A DNA stretch of 64,000 bases from Helicobacter_D ganmani (lineage in GTDB: Bacteria > Campylobacterota > Campylobacteria > Campylobacterales > Helicobacteraceae), in assembly GCF_965138225.1 (NCBI RefSeq), contig NZ_CBCSAX010000004.1. One strand, given 5' to 3'. Below are positions 17,320 to 27,039 of this stretch, one piece after another. Both the position numbers and the translations under genes were made by a program. The number at the start of each line of letters is the position of its first letter. The first letter of the stretch is position 1. The notes beneath the pieces were generated by a model. That model saw only the letters and a program-made list of their open reading frames with translations. It was not told the origin of the DNA and searched no databases.

Positions 17320-17531
17320 TATTTCGCTCCTACTTCTTTATAATGCTGAGCATTGTCAGCACTTCTCATTTGCAAAGTGTTTGCATTTTCAATCGTATAA
17401 GGATTGTTTGCTTGAGCACTTTGTGTTACTACTGCTGTATAGCCAAGGCAGAAAACAACAGAAAGCAACAAAACAACTGCTACGATAAAGCCCAAAAGTC
17501 CATTAACTCCAAATAAACCATTCATACTCAA
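17319..17531 (-). CDS. DUF4006 family small membrane protein
   Basis: The 70-residue protein has one hydrophobic helix (about 12-35) and a polar tail with SAQANNPYTIENANTLQMRS. It fits the DUF4006 family found next to ccoNOQP in Helicobacter and Campylobacter. It starts 6 bases after ccoP and its stop overlaps the next small gene. Function is unknown, but the fixed location suggests a role in the cbb3 oxidase. Confidence 0.7.
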   Translation of the reverse strand: MSMNGLFGVNGLLGFIVAVVLLLSVVFCLGYTAVVTQSAQANNPYTIENANTLQMRSADNAQHYKEVGAK

Positions 17532-17537
17532 ACCTCC

Positions 17538-18419
17538 TTAGTTTTTCTCTGAATAGATAAAATGTGCCAAAGCTTCTTTTTGCTTATCAGTTAGCATTTG
17601 AGTTTTAAAAGTTGGCATAATACCAATATGTCCTTTTTTGCCTTTTTCAAGCACTTCAGCCACAAATGCTGGTGTTCCATATTTAGTAAGATCTGGTGCC
17701 ATACCACCCATTCCTGCGCCATCTTCACCATGACAAGCATTACATGTTGCAGCACTATAAAGTTCTTTACCTTTTGCAACCAAGTCTGGATATTTTGTAT
17801 TTTTAACTTCAGAAATTTCCGCCATTACATAAGCAGCAACTGCTTTTTGTGCTTCTTCAGAATCTACTACGCCGGGAGCAACTTCGCTAAGAGGCAACAT
17901 ATCTCCCAACATATAACCTAAACCTTTACTACCATTTTTAATTGTTGCAATGATTCCTTCTTCTCTACCCCACTCTGCCAAATTTGCTGCTGTGCCATTC
18001 ATCCCTTCCGTAGTGATTCCATGACATTGTGAGCATTGAACCAAAAATAAATTTTGTCCCATTTTTGTTAAAGTTTGAGCATCAATATTCTGCCATTGTG
18101 CTTCAAATTTTGCATTATAAGCTCTCACTTCATCATTATATTCTCCGATTTGTGAATAAGTATTGAGAGGATAACCTACAAACCAATACCACAAACCCCA
18201 AATCAACAATACAAGATAAGTAGCACCCCATCCAATTGGAATATCATTTTTAAATTCTTTAATACCATCCCAATCTTCACTTGTTAATTCACCTTCTGCC
18301 TTGCTATCTTTCATCTTTTTGATGTAACCACCGACAATGAAAATAGTCAAAGCTAAAATTGCTACGGCGCCAAGTAATCCAAGTTGATTTACACTGTCGC
18401 CCAAGTTAAACCATTCCAT
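17538..18419 (-). CDS. ccoP: cbb3 cytochrome oxidase diheme subunit CcoP
   Basis: CcoP carries electrons to the catalytic subunit of the high-affinity oxygen-reducing cbb3 oxidase. The 293-residue protein has two membrane helices in its first third (about 12-30 and 63-80) and two c-type heme sites, CSQCH and CNACH, in the periplasmic part. Methionine ligands lie in GYMLGDMLP and GIMPTFKTQM. It directly follows ccoQ, with one base between. Confidence 0.95.
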   Translation of the reverse strand: MEWFNLGDSVNQLGLLGAVAILALTIFIVGGYIKKMKDSKAEGELTSEDWDGIKEFKNDIPIGWGATYLVLLIWGLWYWFVGYPLNTYSQIGEYNDEVRAYNAKFEAQWQNIDAQTLTKMGQNLFLVQCSQCHGITTEGMNGTAANLAEWGREEGIIATIKNGSKGLGYMLGDMLPLSEVAPGVVDSEEAQKAVAAYVMAEISEVKNTKYPDLVAKGKELYSAATCNACHGEDGAGMGGMAPDLTKYGTPAFVAEVLEKGKKGHIGIMPTFKTQMLTDKQKEALAHFIYSEKN

Positions 18420-18638
18420 TTAGCTCTCCTTCTTTTCGTCTTTATTATTTCGTTTTTCCACTAAAGCATCATTTAGGTCATCATCTAACGCAAGTCTTGC
18501 GTATTTCTCATAATCAATTTTTCCACTTCTTTGGCTTTTGTAAAGATGAAATACATATCCATACAACAAAAACACTAATAGAATTGTAATAAACCAATAA
18601 GCATAACCTTGAATGATTCTTATCGTTTCATATTCCAC
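18420..18638 (-). CDS. ccoQ: cbb3 cytochrome oxidase subunit CcoQ
   Basis: This 72-residue protein has one membrane helix (about 9-30) and a charged C-terminal tail, as in CcoQ. It lies between ccoO and ccoP with only a base or two on each side. CcoQ stabilises the oxidase complex in other bacteria. The identification depends on place and topology. Confidence 0.85.
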   Translation of the reverse strand: MEYETIRIIQGYAYWFITILLVFLLYGYVFHLYKSQRSGKIDYEKYARLALDDDLNDALVEKRNNKDEKKES

Positions 18639-18640
18639 GA

Positions 18641-19324
18641 TTAGTTAGCCCTTCTTTTTTGTCCCAAGCTGTTTAAATAAGCAATCAATGCTACAATTTG
18701 CTTAATTTCACCTCTTTCAAGTGCAGCTTTTATTTCTGGATCTTTCATATCCTCCGCTAGAATTTTTGCTTCTGCTAAAATCTCTGCTCTTGCCGCTTCT
18801 AAATCACCTAACTTAGGATTATTTTCTGTGTCATAAGGCATTGAGAAAACAACTTTTTGCGTATAAGCTTCCGCATAAGCAGTATCTACATCTACATTTT
18901 TATTGTATAGATGTTTATATGCTGGCATAATAGAACCCGGAACTACCGCAGTTGGGTCTAACATATGTTCTTCATGCCAATCTGTGGTTCGGACATCACC
19001 TACACGATGTAAATCTGGTCCCGTTCTTTTAGAGCCCCACAAGAATGGTCTATCATAAGCATATTCACCACTTAGACTATAAGCACCATAACGATCTGTT
19101 TCTGCCTTAAATGGGCGAATTAATTGAGAATGACATGCATTACAACTTTCGCTAATATAAACTTGACGCCCTGCTGTTTCCAAAAGCGTATAAGGTTTGA
19201 GATTCTCTGTCGGACGTGAAGCCTTAGCAAAATCTGGCAAAATCTCAACTAGTCCCGCAATTGAAAACACTAACAAAAAGACTACCGTAAAGAAAAACGG
19301 ATTTTTTTCCAACCAATGAAACAT
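18641..19324 (-). CDS. ccoO: cbb3 cytochrome oxidase monoheme subunit CcoO
   Basis: CcoO is the membrane-anchored monoheme cytochrome c of cbb3 oxidase. One N-terminal helix (about 10-27) precedes the heme site CNACH in YISESCNACHSQLIRPF; a distal Met ligand lies in VVPGSIMPAYKHL. I start at the ATG at 19324, which has GGAGG 6 bases upstream; the frame can be extended one codon to a GTG. It lies 12 bases after ccoN. Confidence 0.95.
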   Translation of the reverse strand: MFHWLEKNPFFFTVVFLLVFSIAGLVEILPDFAKASRPTENLKPYTLLETAGRQVYISESCNACHSQLIRPFKAETDRYGAYSLSGEYAYDRPFLWGSKRTGPDLHRVGDVRTTDWHEEHMLDPTAVVPGSIMPAYKHLYNKNVDVDTAYAEAYTQKVVFSMPYDTENNPKLGDLEAARAEILAEAKILAEDMKDPEIKAALERGEIKQIVALIAYLNSLGQKRRAN

Positions 19325-19336
19325 CACAAGCCTCCT

Positions 19337-20803
19337 TTACGCTGCCATTGGAGTTGCATATTTAGGTTCACTCTCAAGCTCCCTACTAGCAACAATGGTC
19401 ATAATAATGTTATAAACAAAGATGATAAAGCCTAAGAAATACAATACTCCACCAATTGCCCTAATTGTATAATAAGGCATTAGCACAGTTACAGTATCAA
19501 TAAATGAGTAAGCCAAACTTCCAAATTCATCCGTTGCTCTCCACATCATACCTTGTGTAATTCCTGCAATCCACATACTTGAGAAATAAAGAATAATCGC
19601 AACAGTTTGTACCCAAAATTGAATATCCATTAGTTTTTTAGAATAAATTTCACGTTTGAATAATCTTGGAGTCATATGATAACAAGCCGCAATGATTGTA
19701 AAAGCAACCCAACCCAACGCTGCATCATGCACGTGTCCAATAATCCAATCTGTAAAGTGTGCTAAAGCATTAACGGATTTAATAGATTGAATTGGTCCTT
19801 CCAAAGTAGTTAGCATATACCAAGTAGAAGCTAAAAGCAAAAATTTAATGAGCGGAGATTCTTTAAGTTGATGCCATTGCCCTTTCATAGTTAATAGCAT
19901 ATTTACTGCTGTTCCCCAAGATGGCAAAATCAAAACAACTGAAAAAATTGAACCCATTGTTTGCATCCAATCTGGAACGGTAGAATAAATAAGGTGGTGG
20001 CTACCAGCCCAAATATAAACAAACATTAATCCCCAAAATGAAAATAAAGTTAATTTATAAGAGAAAATTGGTTGTCCTGATTCTTTAGGTAAGAAATAAT
20101 AAATCACACCAATAATTCCTGAAGTGAAAACAAATGCAACCGCATTGTGCCCAAACCACCATTGCACCATTGCGTCATTTGTTCCTGCATATAAAGAAAT
20201 AGAATGCCAAACAGACCCTACGCCAGCAACTAAATAAGTTGGAATAGAAAGGTTATTAAAAATATAAAGTGCAGAAATTGCTACAAATGTCGCAATAAAA
20301 TACCACAAAGTGATATAGATGGTTTGTTCGCGTCTAACACCCATTGAACCGAAGAGACTAACTCCCCATAACACCCATACGACAACAACTAACAAATCTA
20401 ATGGCCACACAAGTTCAGAATATTCTTTTGACTGACTCATACCAGCAAACAAACTAACAACCGCTAGTGCCATTAGCACAATATAAACCCAAAAATGCAA
20501 ATGACCGACCACTTTTAAAAATGGATGCTCATTATAAGAAATTTTTAGGACTCTTTGCCCCAAATAATACCATGCTGTCCAAATACCACTCAATGTAAAT
20601 CCATAGATGATTCCATTTGTGTGTAAAGGGCGCAAGCGTCCGAATGTTCCGAACTCACCGGCTAAATAATTAAGGTCTGGAAACGCCATTTGACAAGCTA
20701 TCACAACACCCAACAACAATCCAACAATACCAAATGCGATCGTTGCAAAAAGAAATAATTTTGCAATGGAGTAATCATACTCTAACGCAGGATTTGATTG
20801 CAT
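19337..20803 (-). CDS. ccoN: cbb3 cytochrome oxidase catalytic subunit CcoN
   Basis: CcoN holds the heme b and heme b3-CuB centre that reduces oxygen at very low concentrations. The 488-residue protein has about 12 membrane helices and the conserved histidines of the family, for example in RLRPLHTNGIIYG, WWFGHNAVAF, GSHHLIY and DWIIGHVHDAALGW. It heads the operon ccoN-O-Q-P-DUF4006-small peptide-TPM-FixH. An AGGAGC ribosome-binding site precedes the ATG. The 227 bases upstream are AT-rich; I saw no clear FNR-like box there. Confidence 0.97.
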   Translation of the reverse strand: MQSNPALEYDYSIAKLFLFATIAFGIVGLLLGVVIACQMAFPDLNYLAGEFGTFGRLRPLHTNGIIYGFTLSGIWTAWYYLGQRVLKISYNEHPFLKVVGHLHFWVYIVLMALAVVSLFAGMSQSKEYSELVWPLDLLVVVVWVLWGVSLFGSMGVRREQTIYITLWYFIATFVAISALYIFNNLSIPTYLVAGVGSVWHSISLYAGTNDAMVQWWFGHNAVAFVFTSGIIGVIYYFLPKESGQPIFSYKLTLFSFWGLMFVYIWAGSHHLIYSTVPDWMQTMGSIFSVVLILPSWGTAVNMLLTMKGQWHQLKESPLIKFLLLASTWYMLTTLEGPIQSIKSVNALAHFTDWIIGHVHDAALGWVAFTIIAACYHMTPRLFKREIYSKKLMDIQFWVQTVAIILYFSSMWIAGITQGMMWRATDEFGSLAYSFIDTVTVLMPYYTIRAIGGVLYFLGFIIFVYNIIMTIVASRELESEPKYATPMAA

Positions 20804-21030
20804 ATTTGCTCCTTCCTCTAAGATTTCCCTTACATTTTTATAGAGAATCCCAATATTTTATAAAATAAAGCATAATTACTAGCTTAAAATTCACAACAAA
20901 TAGCTAACGAAATAAAAGAAAGTGTTTAGATTTTTAAAATCTTAATATTTTTTAAATAAAACAAAATAGAATCACACCCTAAGGCATTTATTAATTCGGT
21001 AATTTACCCACCCCTAATAGAGAATCGCCG

Positions 21031-21972
21031 CTAAACTCTACCGATTTCATAAAGTTGCACAATTCCCGCTAGACATTCGCCATCTTGGACAATCAATTCT
21101 TTGATTTTATACTCTAGCATAAGAGATTCTGCCTCTGTTGCCATCGCATTACTTGAAATTGTTTTAGGATTTTTAGTCATAATCTCACAAGCAAACGCAT
21201 TGAATTTTTCTGCACTCAAAGCCCTGCGCAAATCACCATCTGTGATGATACCCAATAATTTACTTTGTTCTACTACTAAACACATACCAAGCTTTTTAGA
21301 AGTCATCTCAGCAATTAATTCTTTAAAGGGCGTATTAGGCATAACAAGCGGTAAATTTTCACTCACCATAATATCTCTTACACGAGTGAGGAGTTTGCGC
21401 CCTAAGCTACCTCCTGGGTGAAACAATGCAAAATCTTCTGGCTTAAAATTGCGCGCACGCATTAGAGCCACTGCAATCGCATCTCCCATTGCGAGTGTCG
21501 CCGTTGTTGAACTCGTAGGAGCAAGCTGCAAAGGACAAGCTTCCTGCTCAACACTAACATTCAAAAAATAATCACTTTCTTTTGCGAGCGTAGAATGCAC
21601 TTTACCACTCATTGCAATTAATGGAATCTGACGCACTTTGATGGAGGGAATCAAGCGTAAAATTTCTTCACTTTCTCCAGAATTTGAAATCGCAAGCAAG
21701 GCGTCCTCGCAAGTAAGCATACCTAAATCCCCGTGTAAAGCTTCAGCAGGGTGCATAAAAAAGCTAGGTGTTCCTGTGCTTGCAAGAGTTGCGGCAATCT
21801 TTGCCCCTATATGCCCAGACTTTCCCATACCACTGATTACTAAACGCCCCTTAAGATTTAAAATCTTAAGTATCACTGCATTAAAATCCTCACCGACGAA
21901 TGATTTTAATCCCAAAATCGCATTAGATTCCAAATCAAAAACCTCTTTCGCTATCTTTGTAAAATCTTGCAT
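21031..21972 (-). CDS. kdsD: D-arabinose-5-phosphate isomerase (KdsD/KpsF)
   Basis: KdsD converts ribulose-5-phosphate to arabinose-5-phosphate, the first step to KDO for lipopolysaccharide. The 313-residue protein has an N-terminal SIS domain (about 30-170, with VISGMGKSGHIGAKIAATLASTGTPSFF and the HPAEALHGDLG catalytic region) and two CBS domains (about 200-313). The gene lies 9 bases after the NhaC-like gene. Paralogues in capsule loci are called kpsF; no other capsule gene is next to it here. Confidence 0.92.
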   Translation of the reverse strand: MQDFTKIAKEVFDLESNAILGLKSFVGEDFNAVILKILNLKGRLVISGMGKSGHIGAKIAATLASTGTPSFFMHPAEALHGDLGMLTCEDALLAISNSGESEEILRLIPSIKVRQIPLIAMSGKVHSTLAKESDYFLNVSVEQEACPLQLAPTSSTTATLAMGDAIAVALMRARNFKPEDFALFHPGGSLGRKLLTRVRDIMVSENLPLVMPNTPFKELIAEMTSKKLGMCLVVEQSKLLGIITDGDLRRALSAEKFNAFACEIMTKNPKTISSNAMATEAESLMLEYKIKELIVQDGECLAGIVQLYEIGRV

Positions 21973-21981
21973 TGCTATTCC

Positions 21982-23283
21982 TTACAACAAAATTGCACCT
22001 ATCGTTCCACCAATAATTAACGAAGTATTATAGGTTAAAAAAGTCGGCACACAAGTATCCCAAATATGATTGTGTTGCTTATCCGCGTTTAATCCAGCTG
22101 TCGGTCCCAATGTGCTATCACTTGCAGGGCTTCCTGCATCGCCTAATGCTCCTGCGATTCCAACTAACAAAATAATTGCAGAAGAAGAAAAACCAAGCTC
22201 CAATCCAAGAGGGCAGTAAATTGCCGCAATAATTGGAATCGTCCCAAAAGAAGTTCCAATTCCCATCGTGATTAACAATCCTACAAGCAACATCATCAAT
22301 GCCCCGCCAAATTTTCCTCCGGCAAGCGTAGCAACATAATTCACGAGTGATTGGATTGCTCCTGTCTCCTTTAAGATTGCACCAAATCCTGCAGCAACTA
22401 GCATTACAAATGCAATAAATGCCATCATTTTAAAGCCCTCTTCCATTACTTCGTCAATTTCTCCCCATTGGATTCCGCCAAGTAACACCATTAAGATGAT
22501 TCCACACAACGCGCCTAGAGGCAATGAACCAGCCCAAAGTTGCACAACAAAAGCCACAATCGCCCCAAGCAACACCGCAAAATCCCTACGTTGCATTTTT
22601 GGACGCTCCAAAATCTCAAGGGATTCTTCACTCAAATAGGTATTTTGATATTCACGAGGCTTACGATAAAACACAAAAATAGCAAGCAACAAGCCAATCA
22701 GCATACTTAGCCCACCAATCCACATCACACTTGAAACATCACTTAAATCTATATTGACACCATTTTGATTCAATTGGTCGCGCAGAATTGTGTGAAAAAT
22801 CAATCCAAATCCTACACTAAAGCTTACATAAGGAGCTTTCAAACCAAAAGTCAATGCGCAAGCGACTGCGCGTCTATCAATCTTTAAGCGATTCATTAAT
22901 GGCAACAAAGGTGGAATTAAAATCGGTATAAAGGCAATATGCACCGGAATAAGATTTTGTGAAAAACACGCAAAAAAAGCGATAAAAAGACAAAACATTA
23001 ACCGACGATTTTGCACAAAATTAGCGATATAATGAATCAGAATCAAAGTCAAATTCGTGCGCGCAATCGCACTTGCAAGTGCCCCAAGCAAGACATAACT
23101 CAAGGCAGTTTCAAGATTTCCTGCCATACCAGAAATTAATAGATTGATACTTTTTTCTACACCGATTCCACCCAAAATTCCCGCTGTTAGCGCAGAAATC
23201 AAAATTGCCAAAAGCACATTCAGTCGCGCTAAACACAGCACACCCATAACCAAAATAGAAACTACAACCGGATTTGTCAGCAT
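21982..23283 (-). CDS. NhaC-type Na+/H+ antiporter family protein
   Basis: The 433-residue membrane protein has about 11 hydrophobic helices. The C-terminal block GDAGSPASDSTLGPTAGLNA with the following HNHIWDTCVPTF is characteristic of a clade annotated as Na+/H+ antiporter or putative histidine permease (H. pylori HP0946). The transported ion or amino acid cannot be fixed from sequence. It shares a transcript with kdsD. Confidence 0.72.
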   Translation of the reverse strand: MLTNPVVVSILVMGVLCLARLNVLLAILISALTAGILGGIGVEKSINLLISGMAGNLETALSYVLLGALASAIARTNLTLILIHYIANFVQNRRLMFCLFIAFFACFSQNLIPVHIAFIPILIPPLLPLMNRLKIDRRAVACALTFGLKAPYVSFSVGFGLIFHTILRDQLNQNGVNIDLSDVSSVMWIGGLSMLIGLLLAIFVFYRKPREYQNTYLSEESLEILERPKMQRRDFAVLLGAIVAFVVQLWAGSLPLGALCGIILMVLLGGIQWGEIDEVMEEGFKMMAFIAFVMLVAAGFGAILKETGAIQSLVNYVATLAGGKFGGALMMLLVGLLITMGIGTSFGTIPIIAAIYCPLGLELGFSSSAIILLVGIAGALGDAGSPASDSTLGPTAGLNADKQHNHIWDTCVPTFLTYNTSLIIGGTIGAILL

Positions 23284-23362
23284 TTATCGCCTTTGAATTA
23301 GAGAATTAAGATGTATTTTACTTAATAAAAACTTAAAATTAATAGGAGTTTTCAAGATTAAC

Positions 23363-24514
23363 TTATGGAATCGCATATAAATTTGGATTAAAAAACACAA
23401 AATCCCCCAATTTTTTTTGCAAGTAATTTTTTACCACATCGCATTTAATCTTAAAAAGTAAAAAGATTCTTTCATCTTGTTTTGCTGAATTTTCCATAGA
23501 TTCAAAGTTTCCCATTCCTTTTGCCAAAATTACATCGGCATTATGATAGATTTCCTTTGCTTCTGCGCTTGCTAAAGATTCTATGAAACCCGGACTCATC
23601 ACGCCACTATCCACAACTTTTGCAAGAGTAAAAATCGCAGAGTCTGTGTGCTTTAAATCTGACAAAGTAATATCATTAATAATCTCTGCCCCACGCACAA
23701 AGTAAAAAATCTCTAAATGCGGATATAGCAAATTTAACGCAATAATCAAAATCTCATCAAACTCATTTTCACCCGCATTATCTCCTATCATCACCAGATT
23801 TTTCGCAGACTTCAAGCGACACAAAAAACTTTCCAAATCAAAAGAAGCAAAAGGGACTTCAAGAATCCTTTGTGCTTGCTCTTCCAAATCAAAAGACATT
23901 TGCGCACCATAATCTAAAACATTTCCAAGCACACTAATGCGAATTGCAAACTCTAAAATTTTTGCAACGCTTGCTTGAGATTCTATTTTCTTGTGGAGAG
24001 ATTCCAAAAAATATTGCTTATACAATCTTGCCTTTTGGATACTTGCCTCTTTTATCTTTCCATAAGGAGAAAAGCAATTTAAGCTTTTATGAATTCTATC
24101 ATACACAAGCACCGCCAACATTGTAGGTGGAATCTCAATATGATTTTGGGATTCTATATCAAAAGAGAGGGTATATTTTTGCTTGAAAAACTCCCGCATC
24201 AAGTCTTGTAATTTTACCTTATCTTTGCACGTTAGATTTCTGTTTTCATTCTTTAAATTTTCCAAACTTAAATCTTGAAAATCCTCTAAAGTCTTGAATA
24301 AGTCTTTGACAACACTGCAAGTCATTTGCTCTATTTGCGCAGATTCTTTGGAATCCTTATGGAATTGCGCACAATAAATCTTCGCAGTAGATTGCGCTTG
24401 TTTGAGCAAACATTCTAGGCATTCGTAGGTTAAATTAATGAGAAAATCCTTGATTTTACGATTCTTTGGCTGAATCTTTTGTGGTTTGCTCTTCGCTCTC
24501 CTGTTCTTGGACAT
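23363..24514 (-). CDS. DUF89 / ARMT1-like damage-control phosphatase
   Basis: The 383-residue protein belongs to the DUF89 family of metal-dependent phosphatases. The metal site is seen in MIGDNAGENEFD (Asp and Asn ligands), and later ILAKGMGNFESM matches the family. The N-terminal ECLECLLKQA supplies a CXXC of the type found in this subfamily. Its start at 24514 lies 59 bases inside the upstream DUF3972 gene; no internal ATG, GTG or TTG near the real domain start was found, so this large overlap may be true. Substrate is not known. Confidence 0.7.
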   Translation of the reverse strand: MSKNRRAKSKPQKIQPKNRKIKDFLINLTYECLECLLKQAQSTAKIYCAQFHKDSKESAQIEQMTCSVVKDLFKTLEDFQDLSLENLKNENRNLTCKDKVKLQDLMREFFKQKYTLSFDIESQNHIEIPPTMLAVLVYDRIHKSLNCFSPYGKIKEASIQKARLYKQYFLESLHKKIESQASVAKILEFAIRISVLGNVLDYGAQMSFDLEEQAQRILEVPFASFDLESFLCRLKSAKNLVMIGDNAGENEFDEILIIALNLLYPHLEIFYFVRGAEIINDITLSDLKHTDSAIFTLAKVVDSGVMSPGFIESLASAEAKEIYHNADVILAKGMGNFESMENSAKQDERIFLLFKIKCDVVKNYLQKKLGDFVFFNPNLYAIP

Positions 24515-25004
24515 TTCCTTTTGCTTTTATATCAATTGCTTTACCCCACATCAAGCGATATTTGCGCTTAAGAAAGTCAATTTCTTCTTGTGCGGCGCGT
24601 AATTGCTCTCTAAGAATCGCAATCGTTTTCTTATCGTCTTCATAGACTTCTTGGGTGTTAAAAAGCGCGTCTTTAAGAAATTGATTTTCGTTTTTAACGC
24701 TTGAAATAGTTTCCTCTTTAGAACTTACAACCTTTTCGTGCAGACTTAGAATCGTGCCAATCGTTTTTTCCACAAACTCACTATCTACGGCACTACTTAC
24801 AGCATTTTCTCCTTGCACTATCACCGCACCACCACTTGTAATGCCGCTTTTAACTAATGCGTGTGTGCCACTTCCTGCATCAATGTAGAATTGCTCATTT
24901 TCTTGTTTGCTTTTTAATTCTCCCTTTGCCACCATTTCCAAAACTTTTTCTTTTTCTAATTGCGCAAGCTTTACAAACTCATCAATTACAACCCAAGTTT
25001 CCAT
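24456..25004 (-). CDS. DUF3972 family coiled-coil protein
   Basis: The 182-residue protein begins with a short helix-turn-helix-like segment (VVIDEFVKLAQLEKEKVLEM) and has a long coiled coil (about residues 85-150). This pattern and the placement beside purE agree with the DUF3972 family confined to Campylobacterota. No function is known. It starts 8 bases after purE, and its end overlaps the DUF89 gene. Confidence 0.6.
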   Translation of the reverse strand: METWVVIDEFVKLAQLEKEKVLEMVAKGELKSKQENEQFYIDAGSGTHALVKSGITSGGAVIVQGENAVSSAVDSEFVEKTIGTILSLHEKVVSSKEETISSVKNENQFLKDALFNTQEVYEDDKKTIAILREQLRAAQEEIDFLKRKYRLMWGKAIDIKAKGNVQEQESEEQTTKDSAKES

Positions 25005-25012
25005 TCTCTACC

Positions 25013-25507
25013 TTACAAAATCACTTCAATATCGCTAGAATCCAATTCCACATTTTTCGCTTTCATCACGCGGTCTTCTTTGAGTTTTCCGCCCAATTCC
25101 GCATCACTTAATGCCAAGATTTGCATCGCAAGATACGCACTATTGACTGCGCCAATTTTCCCTAAAGCCACAGTGGCAACAGGCATACCAGAGGGCATTT
25201 GCACGGTAGAAAGCAAAGCGTCCAAACCTTCTAAAGCTCCACCTTTTAGAGGCACACCAATCACAGGTTTTGTCGTCTGTGATGCCACCGCTCCTGCTAA
25301 ATGTGCCGCCATACCCGCTGCAGCAATAAAAACTTTTGCGCCCTTTTGCTCTGCATTTTTGACATACTCTTTTGTGCGATTCGGGCTACGATGTGCCGAA
25401 CTAATAATGACTTCATACGCAACATCAAACTTTTCTAACACCTTGATACACGCGCTCATCACTTCGTAATCACTTTTACTTCCCATCAAAATTGCCACAA
25501 ATTCCAT
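25013..25507 (-). CDS. purE: N5-carboxyaminoimidazole ribonucleotide mutase
   Basis: PurE converts N5-CAIR to CAIR in purine synthesis. The 164-residue protein has the class I signature ILMGSKSDYEVM, SAHRSPNRT and AAAGMAAHLAGAVAS followed by TKPVIGVPLKGGALEGLDALLSTVQMPSGMPVA-type residues. The gene is intact and lies 12 bases after a small membrane-protein gene. Confidence 0.95.
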   Translation of the reverse strand: MEFVAILMGSKSDYEVMSACIKVLEKFDVAYEVIISSAHRSPNRTKEYVKNAEQKGAKVFIAAAGMAAHLAGAVASQTTKPVIGVPLKGGALEGLDALLSTVQMPSGMPVATVALGKIGAVNSAYLAMQILALSDAELGGKLKEDRVMKAKNVELDSSDIEVIL

Positions 25508-25519
25508 TTTTTCTCCTTT

Positions 25520-25708
25520 TTACAATACCGATAAGGACAAACCAAGCCCAATAAACAATCCACTCATTATCAAAGTAAATAAAAATAAATACAAAAACAA
25601 ATAAATAAAAGTTGGCAACAACACAAGCCACCACGACCATTGAATCTTATCTGCAAGCTTTAACCCAATGAATAAAAGTTGCAAAAGCATTAAAAACCAA
25701 CCAAGCAC
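25520..25708 (-). CDS. 62-residue two-helix membrane protein
   Basis: The protein is almost all hydrophobic, with a turn at LKLADKIQWSWWLVLLPTF. This Trp-rich turn resembles small proteins annotated as transmembrane Fragile-X-F, often seen in phages. It starts with GTG at 25708, just after the stop of the CorC/HlyC gene; a GAGGA lies upstream. An ATG at residue 7 is an alternative start. Function unknown. Confidence 0.55.
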   Translation of the reverse strand: MLGWFLMLLQLLFIGLKLADKIQWSWWLVLLPTFIYLFLYLFLFTLIMSGLFIGLGLSLSVL

Positions 25709-25710
25709 AT

Positions 25711-27039
25711 TTATTCCTCATTACTCAATTTAAAAGATTTTTTAGTGGCTTTTAAGCGCACGATTCTAGCTCCTTGTGTCGCTAAAACTTCATAATCACA
25801 AAATTCATCGCTAATCACATCACCTACAACAGGCATTCGCTCCAAAAGATTAAAAACATAACCTCCAATCGTTACCTGCTCGGTGTCTTTTTCAAACTCA
25901 ATCCCCAAAACATCTGCAACGCGCTCCAAATCCAACATACCATCAAAAGAGTAGGAATCTTCATCAATCTTGTGGTAATCATCATTTTTCTTGTCATGTT
26001 CGTCGCTAATATCTCCGATGACTTCCTCTAAAATATCCTCCATTGTTAGCAAACCAGCCGTGCCTCCGTATTCATCTACAACAAGAGCGGTGTGGATTTG
26101 GCGACGATTCATCTGAATTAGAATATTTGAAATTGAAGCACTTTCTGGAACAATGATGATTTCTCTAATTAAACTTTCCAATTCTTTGGAGGGATTCTCA
26201 CTCAACATCGTCTCAAGCAAGTCTCGTAAATGCACCATTCCGATGATATTATCCTTGCCCTCTTTGCAATAAGGATAACGCGTGTGCTTTGTAGAAGTTA
26301 CGATTCTCATATTTTCCTCATAGGAATTATCATCATACAAACAAATCATATCTTTTCTAGGTGTCATAATCTCTTTTGCCATCGTATCCGAAAAACTCAC
26401 TGCATTTTGGATAATCTCATTTTCAATCGTATCTAAATAGCCACCTTTTAAGCTTTCTCCTACGATAATTTTAAGCTCCTCTTCGGAGTGCGCACTCTCC
26501 TCTCCCTCACTTGCGGGTTTAATGCCCATTTTGTGCAAAGAAAAAACCGCCAAATAGTCAAAAATACGAATCAGAGGAAAAAAGAGAATCCAAAACATAT
26601 GTAGAGGCTTCGCCACAAACAACACTGCCTTTTCAGATTTCGCAATTGCAACAGACTTTGGAATCAACTCTCCTGCTACAACATGCAAAAGCGTAATAAA
26701 GCTAAACGCAACAACAAAACTAACAGAATGTAGTAGAACAGGATTTTCACCTATGAAGTATTTAAAAGGCTTTTCAAGCAGACGCGCAATCGCAGGTTCG
26801 CCAACCCAACCTAGCCCCAAAGAGGAAAGCGTAATGCCAAGCTGTGTAGCAGAAAGATAAGAATCTAGCTTGCATGTAATCTTAAGTGCTAATTTCGCAC
26901 TCGGAACTTCTCTCCTACTTAATTCCTCTAAACGAGAACGGCGAATCTTGACGATTGCAAATTCAGAAAGCACAAAGAAACCATTCAACATTACCAAAAA
27001 GAGTGCGAAAATAGCCAAAAGAAGCGACTCTGTTTCCAA
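25711..27039 (-). CDS. CNNM / CorC-HlyC family membrane protein with CBS domains
   Basis: The 442-residue protein has an N-terminal CNNM (DUF21) membrane domain (about 1-185), a CBS pair (about 205-330, with IMTPRKDMICL and VVDEYGGTAGLLTMEDILEEVIGDI) and a C-terminal CorC_HlyC domain (about 345-430). Proteins of this type act in magnesium or cobalt export; the old name haemolysin is misleading. The likely start is TTG at 27039 with AAGGATAT upstream. H. pylori HP1490 is of this family. Confidence 0.85.
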   Translation of the reverse strand: METESLLLAIFALFLVMLNGFFVLSEFAIVKIRRSRLEELSRREVPSAKLALKITCKLDSYLSATQLGITLSSLGLGWVGEPAIARLLEKPFKYFIGENPVLLHSVSFVVAFSFITLLHVVAGELIPKSVAIAKSEKAVLFVAKPLHMFWILFFPLIRIFDYLAVFSLHKMGIKPASEGEESAHSEEELKIIVGESLKGGYLDTIENEIIQNAVSFSDTMAKEIMTPRKDMICLYDDNSYEENMRIVTSTKHTRYPYCKEGKDNIIGMVHLRDLLETMLSENPSKELESLIREIIIVPESASISNILIQMNRRQIHTALVVDEYGGTAGLLTMEDILEEVIGDISDEHDKKNDDYHKIDEDSYSFDGMLDLERVADVLGIEFEKDTEQVTIGGYVFNLLERMPVVGDVISDEFCDYEVLATQGARIVRLKATKKSFKLSNEE

